Part shown: piece after piece, positions 1-11,056 of the stretch | How the letters are laid out: each line of letters starts with the position of its first letter | Numbering within the stretch: the first letter of the stretch is position 1 | Assembly: GCA_949752795.1 (NCBI GenBank) | Contig: OX457068.1 | Location: 53,596,516-53,660,515 of the forward strand | Reading direction: 5' to 3' | Source: Hyperoodon ampullatus | Taxonomy: Eukaryota; Chordata; Mammalia; Artiodactyla; Ziphiidae | DNA length: 64,000 bases | The notes under the pieces: generated by a model | What the model was told of the DNA's origin: nothing | Seen by the model: only the letters and a program-made list of their open reading frames with translations | Database searches by the model: none | Position numbers and translations under genes: made by a program

Positions 1-474
1 TAAATCACCAGGCTCAGCCCAAAGTGCGAGATGTAGCCTCTCAAGAAGGTAAAAGAGGCAAACATTGCATCACACAATGACGGTATCTTCCTTAGAAAAG
101 GTGGATCTGCTTTGCACCATGTAGCCCTTTTTGTCTGACTCATGTGAAAAGGAATACATGATTATAGGCAGTGGTGGATTTATAATATGTCCATTTAGCT
201 AAGCTGAGTCAATTTCCTGCATATTTTCATTAGGGAGGTTACAAAAGAGATTCTTATGAGAGATTTGTTGGGCCAAAGGAAACAGCAATCATTTAGTATG
301 CCACACATATTGTTACTTTCTGCTGACTAACCTTGTTGCTGTGACATAAATGCTGGGCCTGCAGCCGCCCCACCTCACCATGAATTCTGGATCACATATG
401 TAGGTTTAGTTTGAGACAAAGGCTCTCTTAATGTCAGAGGCAATAAGAACTCATACAAGTTTCAGAACATACTC
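1..474. other. No gene seen; unassigned old sequence
   Basis: No coding signal or repeat that I can name. It lies just upstream of the ERV-L pol remnant and may include more of that provirus, but translated similarity fades before about position 475, so I do not assign it. Confidence 0.4.
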
Positions 475-1127
475 ATAGGCTCCAGCTCTTGCTAGTATAT
501 TTCAGCTTGTTCTTGCTCCCCATTCTTATGCCATGATCTAGTCTCCAAGGACCTTGATTTCTTTTCCTTCCATAGGACATCACACCCATTACATGGATAG
601 TATTATGCTGATTGGATCTAGCCATCAGAAAGTAGCAAATTCTCTACAGACCTTAGTAAAACAGTTGCATACTAGACGGTAGGAGATAAATCGTACAAAA
701 AATTCAAGGGCCGCCTGCCATGGTGATCTAAGTGTCTAGTGGTCTAGAGTCATGTCAAGATATCCCTTTCACATTGAAGGACAAGTTGCTGCATCTGATC
801 CATTCTATCACTGAGAAAGAGACACAATACCTAGGGGGCTCTTTGAATTTTGGAGGCAACATATACCTCATTTGGGTGTGCTTCTTTAACCCATATACCG
901 AATGACATGAAAATCTGCTAATTTGAGGCAGGAATCAGAATAAGAGATGGTACGGCCACAGGTCCAGACTACCATAAAAACTGCTTTGCCACTTGGGACA
1001 TATGATCCAGCAGATCCAATGGTGATTGAAGTGTCAGTGGCAAATAGGGATGCTGTCTGCAGTCTTTAGCAAGTCCCTAGAGGTGAATCACAGAACAGAT
1101 TCAGATTTTGGAGTAAAGTCATATTAT
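475..1127 (+). pseudogene. ERV-L type pol remnant, part 1 (reverse transcriptase to start of RNase H connection)
   Basis: Decayed endogenous retrovirus of the ERV-L group. Read with a few frame changes and stops, the plus strand gives the RT palm block HYMDSIMLIG at 587-616, in which the second Asp of the catalytic YxDD box is now Ser. It is followed by the thumb/connection blocks FWRQHIPHLGVL near 848-883 and PLGTYDPADP near 988-1017. It is not functional: several stops, and no gag or env seen. It ends abruptly at the poly(A) end of a minus-strand L1 at 1128. The next part of pol in ERV-L order is at 27865-28946 on the other strand, which supports the inversion described in the findings. Family assignment rests on recognising conserved ERV-L pol blocks, not on a search. 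Confidence 0.75.
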
Positions 1128-1313
1128 GTTTTTTTTTCTTATAACTCATCGATTTTATATGCCTCAGTGTATACATGTCATTCCCAATTGCCCAATTCAT
1201 CACACCACCTCTCCCACCCCTCCACCACTTTCCCACTTTGGTGTCCATACGTTTGTTCTCTACATCTGTGTCTCAACTTCTGCCCTGCAAACCAGTTCAT
1301 CTGTACCATTTTT

Positions 1314-4300
1314 CTGTGTTCCACATACATGCGTTAATATATGATATTTGTTTTTCTCCTTCTGACTTACTTCACTTTGTATGACAGTCTCTAGATCCAT
1401 CCATGTCTCAACAAATGACCCAATTTCGTTCTTTATATGGCTGAGTAGTATTCCATTATATATATGTACCACATCTTCTTTATCCATTCATCTGTTGATG
1501 GACATTTAAGTTGCTTCCATGACCTGGCTATTGTAAATAGTGCTGCAATGAACATTGGGGTGCATGTGTCTTTTTGAATTATGGTTTTCTCTGGGTATGT
1601 ACCCAATAGTGGGATTGCTGGATCATATAGTAACTCTACTTTAAGTTTAAAAGGAACCTCCATACTGTTCTCCATAGTGGCTGTAACAATTTACATTCCC
1701 ACCAACTGTGCAAGAGGTTTCCCTTTCTCCACACCCTCTCTAGCATTTGTTGTTTGTAGATTTTCTGATGATGCCCATTCTAACTGGTGTGAGGTGATAC
1801 ATCATTGTACTTTTGATTTACATTTCACTAATACTTAGTGATGTTGAGCAGCTTTTCATGTGCTTCTTGGCTATCTGTATGTCTTCTTTGGAGAAATGTC
1901 TATTTAGGTCTTCTGCCCATTTTTAGATTGGGTTGTTTGTTTTTGAATATTGACCTGCATGAGATGTTTATATATGTCGGAGATTAATCCTTTGTCCGCT
2001 GATTCATTTGCAAAGATTTTCTCCCATTTTGAGGGTTGTCTTTCGTCTCGTTTATGGTTTCCTTTGCTGTGCAAAAACTTTGAAGTTTCATTAGGTCCCA
2101 TTTGATTATATTTGTTTTTATCTCCATTACTCTAGGAGGTGGATCAAAAAAGATCTTGCTGTGATTTATGGCAAAGAGTGTTCTTCCTATGTTTTCCTCT
2201 AAGAGTTTTATAGTGTCTGGTCTTACATTTAAGTCTCTAATCCATTTTGAGTTTATTTTTCTGTACGGTGATAGGGAGTGTTCTAATTTTATTCTTTTAC
2301 ATGTAGCTGTCCAGTTTTCTCAGCACCACTGATTGAAAATACTCCCTTTTCTCCATTGTATATCCTTGCCCCCTTTGTCATAGATTAACTGACCATAGGT
2401 GCATGGGTTTATCTCTGAGCTTTCTATCTTGTTCCATTGACCTATATTTCTGTTTTTGTGCCAGTACCATATTGTCTTGATTACTGTAGCTTTGTATTAT
2501 AGTCTGAAGTCGGGAGTTTGATTCCTCCATCTCCGCTTTTTTACCTCAAGACTGCTTTGGCTATTCGGGGTCTTTTGTGTCCCCATACAAATTTTAAGAT
2601 TTTTTTTGTTCTAGTTCTGAAAACATGCCATTGGTAATTTGATAGGGATTGTATTGGATGTGTAGATTGCTTTGGGAAGTATAGTCATTTTCACAATACT
2701 TATTGTTCCAATCCCATAACATGGTATATCGTTTCATCTGTTGGTATCATCTTTAATTTCTTTCATCAGTGTCATATAGTTTTCTGCACACAGGACTTTG
2801 GTCTCCCTAGGTAGGTTTATTCATAAGTATTTTATTCATTTTGTTGCAGTGGTAAATGGGAGTGTTTCCTTAATTTCTCTTTCAGAGTTTTCATCATTAG
2901 TGTATAGGAATGCAAGAGATTTCTGTGCATTAATTTTGTATCCTGCAACTTTACCAAATTCATTGATTAGCTAGTAGTTTTCTGGTGGCATCTTTAGGAC
3001 TCTCTATGTATAGTATCATGTCATCTTCAAACAGTGACTGTTTTACTTCTTCTTTTCCAAATTATATTTCTTTTTCTTCTGTGATTGCCATGGCTAAGAC
3101 TTCCAAAACTATGTTGAATAATAGTGGTGAGACTGGAAATCCTTGTCTTTTTCTTGATCTTAGAGGAAATGCTTTCCATATTTCACCATTGAAAATTATG
3201 TTTGCTGTGGGGTTGTCATATATGGCCTTATGTTGAAGTAGTTTCCCTCTATGCCCACATTCTGGAGAGTTTTGATCATAAATGGTATTGATTTTGTCAA
3301 AAGTTTTTTCTGCATCTATTGAGGTGATCATAAGGTTTTTAATTCTTCAATTTGTTAATATGGTTTTGCATATATTGAAGATTTACGTATATTGAAGAAT
3401 CCTTGCATCATTGGGATAAATCCCACTTGATCATGGTGTATGATCCTTTTAATGTGTTGTTGGATTCTGTTTGCCAGTATTTTGTAGAGGATTTCTGAAT
3501 CTATATTCATCTGTGATAGTGGTCTGTAATTTTCTTTCTTTTTTTTTTGTAGTATCTTTGTCTGGTTTTGGTATAAGCGTGGTGGTGGCCTCATAGAATG
3601 TGTTGGGGAGTGCTCCTTTCTCTGCAATTTTTTGGAAGAGTTTAAGCAGGATGGATGTTAGCTCATCTCTAAATGTTTGATAGAATCCCCCTGTGAAGCC
3701 ATCTGCTCCTCGACTTTTATTTGTTGGAAAAATTTTAATCACAGTTTCAGTTTGGTTACTTGTGATTTGTCTGTTCATATTTTCTATTTCTTCCTAGTTC
3801 AGTCTTGGAAGGTTATACTTTTCTAGGAATTTGTCCATTTCTTCCAGGTTGTCCATTTTATTAGCATAGAGTTGCTTGTAGTAGTCTCTTAGGATGCTTT
3901 GTATTTCTGTAGTGTCTGTTGTAACTTCTCCTTTTTCATTTCAAATTTTATTGATTTGAGTCCTCTCCCTCTTTTTCTTGATGAGCCTGTCTGATTGTTT
4001 ATCAATTTTGTTTATCTTCTCAAAGAACCAGCTTTTAATTTTATTGATCTTTGCTATTGTTTTCTTTGTTTCTATTTCATTTATTTCTGCTCTGGTATTT
4101 ATGATTTCTTTCCTTCTACTGAATTTGGGTTTTGTTTGTTCTTTTTTCTCCAGTTCCTTTAGGTGTAAGGTTAGGTGGTTTATTTGAGATTTTTCTTGTT
4201 TCTTGAGGTAGACTTGTATAGCTAAAAAATTCCCTCTTAGAACTGCTTTTGCTGCATCCCATAGTTCTTGGATCATCGTGTTTTCATTGTCATTTGTGTC

Positions 4301-5116
4301 TAGGTATTTTTTGATTTCATGTTTGAATTCTCCAGTGATCTCTTGGTTACTTAGTAACATATTGTTTACCCTCCATGTGTTTGTGTTTTATACATTTTTT
4401 CCCCTGTAATTCATTTCGAATCTCATAGTGCTGTGGTCAGCAAAGATGATTGATATGATGTCAACTTTCTGAAATTAACTGAGGTTGATTTATGACCCAA
4501 GATGTGATCTATCCTGGAGAATGTTCCATACGCACTTGAGAAGAAAGTGTAATCAGCAGTTTTTGGTTGGAATGTCCTATAAATGTCAATTAAATCTCTC
4601 TGGTCTAATGTGTCATTTAAGGCTTCTGTTTCCTTATTTATTTTCATTTTGGATGAGCCGTCCATTTCTATAAGTGAGGTGTTAAAGTCTGCCACTATTA
4701 GTGTGTTTCTGTCAATTTCCTCTTTTAGAGCTATTAGCAGTTGCCTTATGTATTGAGGTGCTCCTATGTTGGGTGCATATATATTTATAATTGTTATAAC
4801 TTCTTCTTGGATTGATCCCTTGATCATTATGCAGTGTCCTTCCTTGTCTCTTGTAACATTCTTATTTTAAAGTCTATTTTATCTGATATGAGTATTGCTA
4901 CTCCAGCTTTCTTTGATTTCCATTTGAATGGAATATCTTTTTCCATCCCCTCACTTTCAGTCTGTATGCGTCCCTAGGTTTGAAGTGGGTATCTTCTAGA
5001 CAGCATATACATGAGTCTTGTTTTTGTATGCATTCAGCAAGCTTGTGTCTTTTGGTTGGAGCATTTAGTCCATTCACGTTTAAGGTAATTATCAATATGT
5101 ATGTTCCTATGACCAT
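1314..5116 (-). pseudogene. L1 ORF2 pseudogene (endonuclease-reverse transcriptase)
   Basis: A degraded copy of the L1 endonuclease/reverse transcriptase. The start is placed at the ATG read from 5116, which leads into the endonuclease N-terminus (ITLNVNGLNAPTKRH). Frames are broken many times. The usual stop near 1314 has become CAG, so the last frame reads through to about 1260. The RT catalytic box at 3020-3031 reads FEDD instead of FADD. The span of about 3.8 kb matches the usual ORF2 of about 1275 codons, so the loss is by point changes and small indels, not large deletions. Confidence 0.85.
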
Positions 5117-5174
5117 TTTCTTAATAGTTTTTGGTTTGTTTTTGTAGGTCCTGTTCTTGTCTTGTGTCTCCCAC

Positions 5175-5965
5175 TTAGAAAATTCCTTTAGCATTTGTTG
5201 TAGTGGTAGTTTGGTGGTGCTGAATTCTCTTAGCCTTTGCTTGTCTGTAAACCTTTTGATTTCTCTATCGAATCTGAATGAGATCCTTCCAGTGTAGAGT
5301 AATCTTGGTTGTAGCTTCTTCCCATTCTTCACCTTAAGTATATCATACCAGTCCCTTCTGGCTTGTAGAGTTTCTGCTGAGAAATCAGCTGTTAAGCTTA
5401 TGTGAGCTCCCTTGTATGTTATTTGTCATTTTTCCCTTGCTGCTTTCAATAATTTTTGTTCAACTTTAATTGTTGCCAGTTTGATTGCTATGTGTCTCGG
5501 CATGTTTCTCCTTGGGTTTATCTATATGGGACTCCCTGTGTTTCCTGGACTTAGGTGGTTATTTCCTTTCCCATGTTAGGGAAGTTTTTGACTATCATCT
5601 CTTCAGATATTTCTTGGGTCCTTTCTCTATGTCTTCTCCTTCTGAAACCCCTATAATGCGAATGTTGTTGTGTTAAAGTTGTCCCAGAGATCTCTTGGGC
5701 TGTCTTCAATTCTTTTCATTCTTTTTTCTTTATTCTGTTCAGCAGCAGTGAATTCCAGCATTCTGTTTTCCAGGTCACTTATCCGTTCCTCTGCCTCAGT
5801 TTTTCTGCTATTGATTCCTTCTAGTGTATTTTTCAGTACAGTTATTGTATTATTCATCTCTCTTGGTTCCTTAATTCTTCTATGTCTTTGTTAAACATTT
5901 CTTCTATCTTCTCGATGTTTGCCTCCATTGTTTTCCAAGATCCTGCATCATCTTCACTATCATTA
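5175..5965 (-). pseudogene. L1 ORF1 pseudogene, N-terminus missing
   Basis: The RNA-binding chaperone ORF of L1. The C-terminal domain is visible (FDREIKRFTDKQRLREF near 5230-5280) and a coiled-coil segment near 5651-5857. The N-terminus is cut at the L1-L1 junction at about 5965. Frames are disrupted. Confidence 0.8.
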
Positions 5966-6180
5966 TTCTGAATTTTTTTAAATTTATATTTTTACACAAC
6001 AGGTTCTTATTAGTCATTAATTTTATACACATCAGTATATACATGTCAATCCCAATCGCCCAATTCATCACACCACCATCCACACACCCCTGCAGTGTTC
6101 AACCTTGGTGCCCATACATTTATTCTCTACATCTGTGTCTCAACTTCTGCCCTGTAAACCAGTTCCTCTGTACCACTTTT

Positions 6181-9100
6181 CTATGTTCCACATACATGCG
6201 TTAATATATGATATTTGGTTTTCTCTTTCTGACTTACTTCACTCTGTATGGCAGTTTCTAGATCAATCCACGTCTCAGCAAATGAACCAATTTCTGTCCC
6301 TTTTATGGCTGAGTAATATTCCATTGTATATATGTACCGCATCTTCTTTATCCATTTGTCTGTTGATGAGCATTTAAGTTGCTTCCATGACCTGGCTATT
6401 GTAAATAATGCTGCAATGAACATTGGGGTGCATGTGTCTTTTTGAATTATGGTTTTCTCTGGGTATATGCCCAGTACTGGGATAGCTGGATCATATGGTA
6501 GTTCTATTTTTAGTTTTTTGAGGAACCTCCATACTTTTATCCATAGTGGCTGTATCAATTTATATTCCCACCAACAGTGCAAGAGGTTTCCCTTTTCTCC
6601 ACACCCTCTCCAGCATTTGTTGTTTGTAGGTTTTCTGATGATGCCTATTCTAACTGGTGTGAGGTGATACCTCATTGTAGTTTGGATTTGCATTTGTATA
6701 ATAATTAGTGATGCTGAGCAGCTTTCATGTGCTTCTTGGCCATCTGTATGTCTTCTTTGGAGAAATGTCTATTTAGGGCTTCTGCCCATTTTTCGATTGG
6801 TGTGTTTGTTTCTTTAATATTGAGCTGCATGAGCTGTTCCTATATTTTGGAGATTAATCCTTTGTCTCTTGGTTCATTTGCAAATATTTTCTCCCATTCT
6901 GAGAGTCGTCTTTTCATCTTGTTTATGGTTTCCTTTGCTGTGCAAAAGATTTGAAGTTCCATTAGGTCCCATTTGATTATATCTGTTTTTATTTCCATTA
7001 CTCTAGGAGGTGGATCAAATAAGATCTTGCTGTGATTTATGTCAAAGAGTGTTCTTCCTATGTTTTCTTCTAAGAGTTTTATAGTGTCCGGTCTTACATT
7101 TAGGTCTTGAATCAATCTTGAGTTTATTTTTGTGTATGGTGTTAGGGAGTGTTCTAATTTCATTCTTTTACAGGTACCTGTCCAATTTTCCCAGAACAAC
7201 TTATTGAAGAGACTGTCTTTTCTCCATTGTATATCCTTGCCTCCTCTGTCATAGATTAGTTGACCATAGGTGTGTAGGTTTATCTCTGGGCTTTCTATCT
7301 TGTTCCATTGATGTATGTTTCTGTTTTTGTGGCAGTACCATATTGTCTTGGTTACTGTAGCTTTGTAGTATAGTATGAAGTCAGGGAGTCTGATTCCTCT
7401 TGCTCCGTTTTTTTCCCTCAAAACTGCTTTGGCCATTCAGGGTCTTTTTTGTCTCCATACTAATTTTAAGATTTTTTGTTCTAGTTGCATAAAAAATGTC
7501 ATTGGTAATTTGATAAGGATTGCATTGAATCTGTAGATTGCTTTGGGTAGTATAGTCATTCTCACAGTATTGATTCTTCCAATCCAAGAACATGGTATAT
7601 CTCTCCATCTGCTGGTATCATCTTTACTTTCTTTCATCAGTGTTTTATAGTTTTCTGCATATAGTCTTTGGTGTCACTAGGTAGGTTTATTCTTGGTGTT
7701 TTATTCTTTTTGTTGCAATGGTAAATGGGAGTGTTTCCTTAATTTCTCTGCAGAGTTTTCATCATTAGTTTATAGGATTGCAAGAGATATCTATGCATTA
7801 ATTTTGTATCCTGCAGCTTTACCAAATTCATTGATTAGCTCTAGTAGTTTTCTGGTGGCATATTTAGGATTCTCTATGTATTATATCATGTCATCTGCAA
7901 ACAGTGACAGTTTTACATCTTGTTTTCCAATTTCTTTCCTTTTATTTCTTTTACTTCTCTGATTGCCATGGCTAGGACTTCCAAAACTATGTTGAATAAT
8001 AGTGGTGAGAGTGGACATCCTTGTATTTTCCTGACTTTAGATGAAATGCTTTCAGGTTTTCACCATTGAGAATGATGTTTGATGTGTGTTTGTAGCACAC
8101 ATGGCCTCTATTGTGTTGTGGAAGCTTCCCTCTATGCACACTTTCTGGAGAGTTTTTATCATAAATGGGTATTGAATTTTGTCAAAAGCTTTTTCTGCAT
8201 CTATTGAGATGATCATATGGTTTTTATTCTTCAGTTTGTTAATATGGTGTATCACATTGATTGGTTTGTGTATATTGATGAATCCTTGCAACCCTGGGAT
8301 AAATCCCAGTTGATCATGGTGCATGATCCTTTTAATGTGCTGTTAGACTCTGTTTGCTAGTATTTTGTTGAGGATTTTTGCATCTATGTTCATCAGTGAT
8401 ATTGGTCTGTAATGTTTTTTTTTTTTTTTTTTGTAGTACCTTTTTCTGGTTTTGTTATCAGGGAGATGGTGGCCTCATAGTATGAGTTTGGGAGTTTTCC
8501 TTCCTTTGCAATTTTTTGGAAGAGTTTGAGAAGGATGGATGTTGGCTCTTCTCTAAATGTTTGATAGATTTCTCCTGTGAGGCCTTCTGGTCCAGGACTT
8601 TTGTTTGATGGAAGATTTTTAATTACAGTTTCAATTTCATTACTTTTGATTGGTCTGTTAATATTTTCCATTTCTTCCTGGTTCAGTCTTGGAAGGTTAT
8701 ACCTTTCTAAGTATTTGTCCATTTCTTCCAGGTTGTCCATTTTATTGGCATAGCATTGCTTGTAGTAGTCCCTTAGGATGCTTTGTATTTCTGTGGTGTC
8801 TGTTGTAACTTCTCCCTTTTCATTTCTAATTTTATTGATTTGAGTCCTCTCCCTCTTTTTCTGTATGAGTCTGGCTAATGGTTTATCAATTTTATTTATC
8901 TTCTGAAATAAGCACCTTTTAGTTTTATTGATCTTTGCTATTGTCTGTTTTTTCTGTTTCATTTATTTCTGCTCTGATTTTTATGATTTCTTTCCTCTTG
9001 CTAACTTTGCATTTTGTTTGTTCTTCTTTCACTAGTTCCTTTAGGTGTAAGGTTAGATTGCTTATTTGCGATTTTTCTGGTTGCTTGAGGTAGGCTTGCA

Positions 9101-9999
9101 TAGCTATAAACTTCCCTCTGAGAACTGCTTGTGCTGCATCAAATAGGTTTTGGATCATCCTGTTTTCATTGTCATTTGTCTCTAGGTTTTTTTTTGATTT
9201 TGCCTTTGATTTCTTCAGTGATCTCATGGTTATTTAGTAACGTATTGTTTAGCCTCCATGTGTTTGTGTTTTTTACGTTTTTTCCCCTGTAATTCATTTC
9301 TAATCTCATAGCATTGTGGTCAGAAAAGATGCTTGACATGATTTCCATTTTCTTATATTTACTGAGGTTGTTTTGTGACCCAAGATGTGATCTATCCTGG
9401 AGAATGTTCCGTGCACACTTGAGAATAAAGTGTAATCTGCTGTTTTTGGATGGGATGTCCTATAAATATCAATTAAATCTATCTGGTCTATTGTGTCATT
9501 TAAAGCTTATGATTCCTTATTTATTTTCATTTTGGATGATCTGTCCATTGGTGTAAGTGAGGTGTTAAAGTCCCCCACTATTTTTGTGTTACTGTCGATT
9601 TCCTCTTTTATAGCTGTTAGCAGTTGCCCTATGTATGTGGTGCTCCTATGTTGGGTGCATATATATTTATAACTGTTATGTCTTCTTGGATTGATCCCTT
9701 GATCATTATGTAGTGTCCTTCCTTGTCTCTTGTAACATTCTTTATTTTAAAGTCTATTTCATCTGATATGAGTATTACTACTCCAGCTTTCTTTTCATTT
9801 CCATTTGCATGGAATATCTTTTTCCATCCCCTCACTTTCAGTCTGTATGTTTCCCTAGGTCTGAAGTGGTCTCTTTAGACAGCATATATGTCCCTAGGTC
9901 TTCTTTTTGTATCCATTCAGCAAGACTGTATCTTTTGGTTGGAGCATTTAATCCATTCACGTTTAAGGTAATTATCGATATGTATGTTCCTATGACCAT
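6181..9999 (-). pseudogene. L1 ORF2 pseudogene, near full length
   Basis: Spans 3819 nt, the normal length for mammalian L1 ORF2 (about 1273 codons). It starts at the ATG read from 9999 and stops at TAG (6183-6181). The endonuclease is frameshifted near 9640-9655, where one base is lost in the GAPQYI region; the same loss is in the plus-strand L1 at 31161-31175. The RT catalytic box FADD is intact at 7890-7901. The C-terminal Cys-rich segment ([18 protein letters not shown]) lies in a 170-codon open stretch at 6181-6693. Several other frameshifts and stops make it inactive. Confidence 0.88.
8790..9935 (-). repeat. Left arm of near-identical inverted L1 repeat (inversion exchange tract)
   Basis: The reverse complement of this stretch matches 30885-32015 at about 99% by direct reading: roughly 8 differences in the first 650 bases, and none across the 243 bases 9314-9556 against 31250-31492. 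Both copies share a duplicated CCTAGGGACA-type motif and the same one-base loss in the endonuclease. Sequence on either side drops quickly to about 90%. The pattern fits an exchange and conversion tract between L1s in opposite orientation. Confidence 0.85.
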
Positions 10000-10057
10000 T
10001 TTCTTAATTGTTATGGGGTTTTTTTTGTAGGCCCTTTTAATCTCATGTGTTTCCCAC

Positions 10058-10959
10058 TTAGAGAAGTTCCTTTAGCATTTGCTGTAGAGCTGGTTTGGTG
10101 GTGCTGAATTCTCTTAGCTTTTGCTTGTTTATAAAGCTTTTGATTTCTCCATCAAATCTAAATGAGATCCTTGCTGGGTAGTGGAATATTGGTTGTAATT
10201 TCTTCCCTTTCATCACTTTAGTAATGTCATGCCATTCCCTTCTGGACTGTAGAGTTTCTGCTGAGAAATCAGCTCTTAACCATATGGGAGCTCCCTTGTA
10301 TGTTATTTGTCATTTTTCACTTGCTGCTTTCAATAATTTTTCTTTGTCTTTAATTTTTGCCAATTTGATTACTATGCGTCTCAGTGTGTTTCTCCTTCAG
10401 TTTATCCTGTATGGGACTCGCTGTGCTTCCTGGACTTGGGTGGGTATTTCCTTTCCCAAGTTAGGGAAGCTTTCGACTATAATCTCTTCCAATGTTTTCT
10501 CGGGTTGTTTCTCTCTTCTCCTTCTGGGTCCCCTATTATGCAAATGTTTTTGTGTTTAATATTGTCCCAGAGGTCTCTTAGGTTGTCTTCATTTCTTTTC
10601 ATTTTTTTTTCTTTATTCTTTTCTGCAGCAGTGAATTCCAGCTTTCTGTCTTCCAGGTCACTTATCTGTTCTTCTGCATCAGTTATTCTGCTATTGATTC
10701 TGTCTAGTGTAGTTTACATTTCAGTTATTGTATTGTTCATCTCTGTTTTTTTGTTCTTTAATTCTTCTAGGTCTTTGTTAAACATTTCTTGCATCTTCTC
10801 AACCTTTGCCTCTATTCTTTTTCCAAGGTCCTGGATCATCTTCACTATCATTATTCTGAATTCTTTTCCTGGAAGGTCACCTATCTCCACTTCATTTGGT
10901 TGTTTTTCTGGGGTTTTATCTTGTTCCATTATCTGGTACATAACCCTCTGCCTCTTCAT
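10058..10959 (-). pseudogene. L1 ORF1 pseudogene
   Basis: The start ATG is read from 10959 and opens an 81-codon frame with the usual N-terminus and a long Lys/Glu-rich coiled coil (KMQEMFNKDLEELKNKKTEM). The span of 902 nt to the TAA (10060-10058) is normal for L1 ORF1. Later frames, covering the RRM and C-terminal domain, are broken. In the product this region would form trimers through the coiled coil and bind L1 RNA. It is assigned to L1-C in the restored arrangement. Confidence 0.85.
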
Positions 10960-11044
10960 CTTGTCTATCTTTCTGTGAGTATGGTTTTTGTTCCACAGAC
11001 TGCAAGATTGTAGTTCTTCTTGCTTCCACTGTCTGCCCTCTTGT

Positions 11045-11056
11045 CCATATTGTCTT
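11045..11056 (-). repeat. L1-C target-site duplication, left copy
   Basis: On the minus strand this reads AAGACAATATGG, immediately before the truncated 5' end of L1-C. The partner at 34576-34587 (plus strand) reads AAGATAATGTGG, a 10/12 match with two transitions. Both are normal ORF2 sequence of L1-B, as expected if L1-C inserted there. Confidence 0.7.

Larger units (their letters stand above)
1128..5965 (-). mobile_element. L1 retrotransposon, 5'-shortened copy (3' end to ORF1)
   Basis: A LINE-1 in minus orientation. Its 3' end and short A tail (T run at 1129-1137) abut the ERV-L remnant. Going up in coordinate come a type A 3'UTR, the whole of ORF2 in broken frames, and the C-terminal two thirds of ORF1. 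It stops inside the ORF1 coiled-coil region at about 5965, where the 3' end of the next L1 begins without a clear poly(A) tail or target duplication. It is roughly 10-15% different from the neighbouring L1 by eye. Either it was 5'-truncated on insertion and a second L1 landed at its 5' edge, or the unit is a partial tandem duplication inside one L1. Confidence 0.88.
5966..11044 (-). mobile_element. L1 retrotransposon, inversion hybrid: L1-A 3' half joined to L1-C 5' half
   Basis: In the present arrangement this is a nearly whole minus-strand L1: type A 3'UTR, ORF2 6181-9999, ORF1 10058-10959, and about 85 bp of 5'UTR. Three things suggest it is a hybrid. The stretch 8790-9935 is almost identical to the inverted L1 at 30885-32015, including shared indels. 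Its 5' end at 11044 sits inside another L1, whose continuation is found at 34576. Its 3' half is partnered by the full 5' end at 28953. By inference the part below about 8.8 kb belongs to L1-A and the part above about 9.9 kb to L1-C. Confidence 0.85.

Noticed and set aside
5966..5990. A normal poly(A) tail for the L1 whose 3' end is at 5966
   Set aside because: The A-rich bases there match the L1's own terminal sequence, so no added tail can be shown.
9314..9556. 80-codon frame, identical in 31250-31492, as a conserved small protein
   Set aside because: It is antisense to L1 ORF2; the identity comes from the inverted near-identical L1 tract, not from protein selection.
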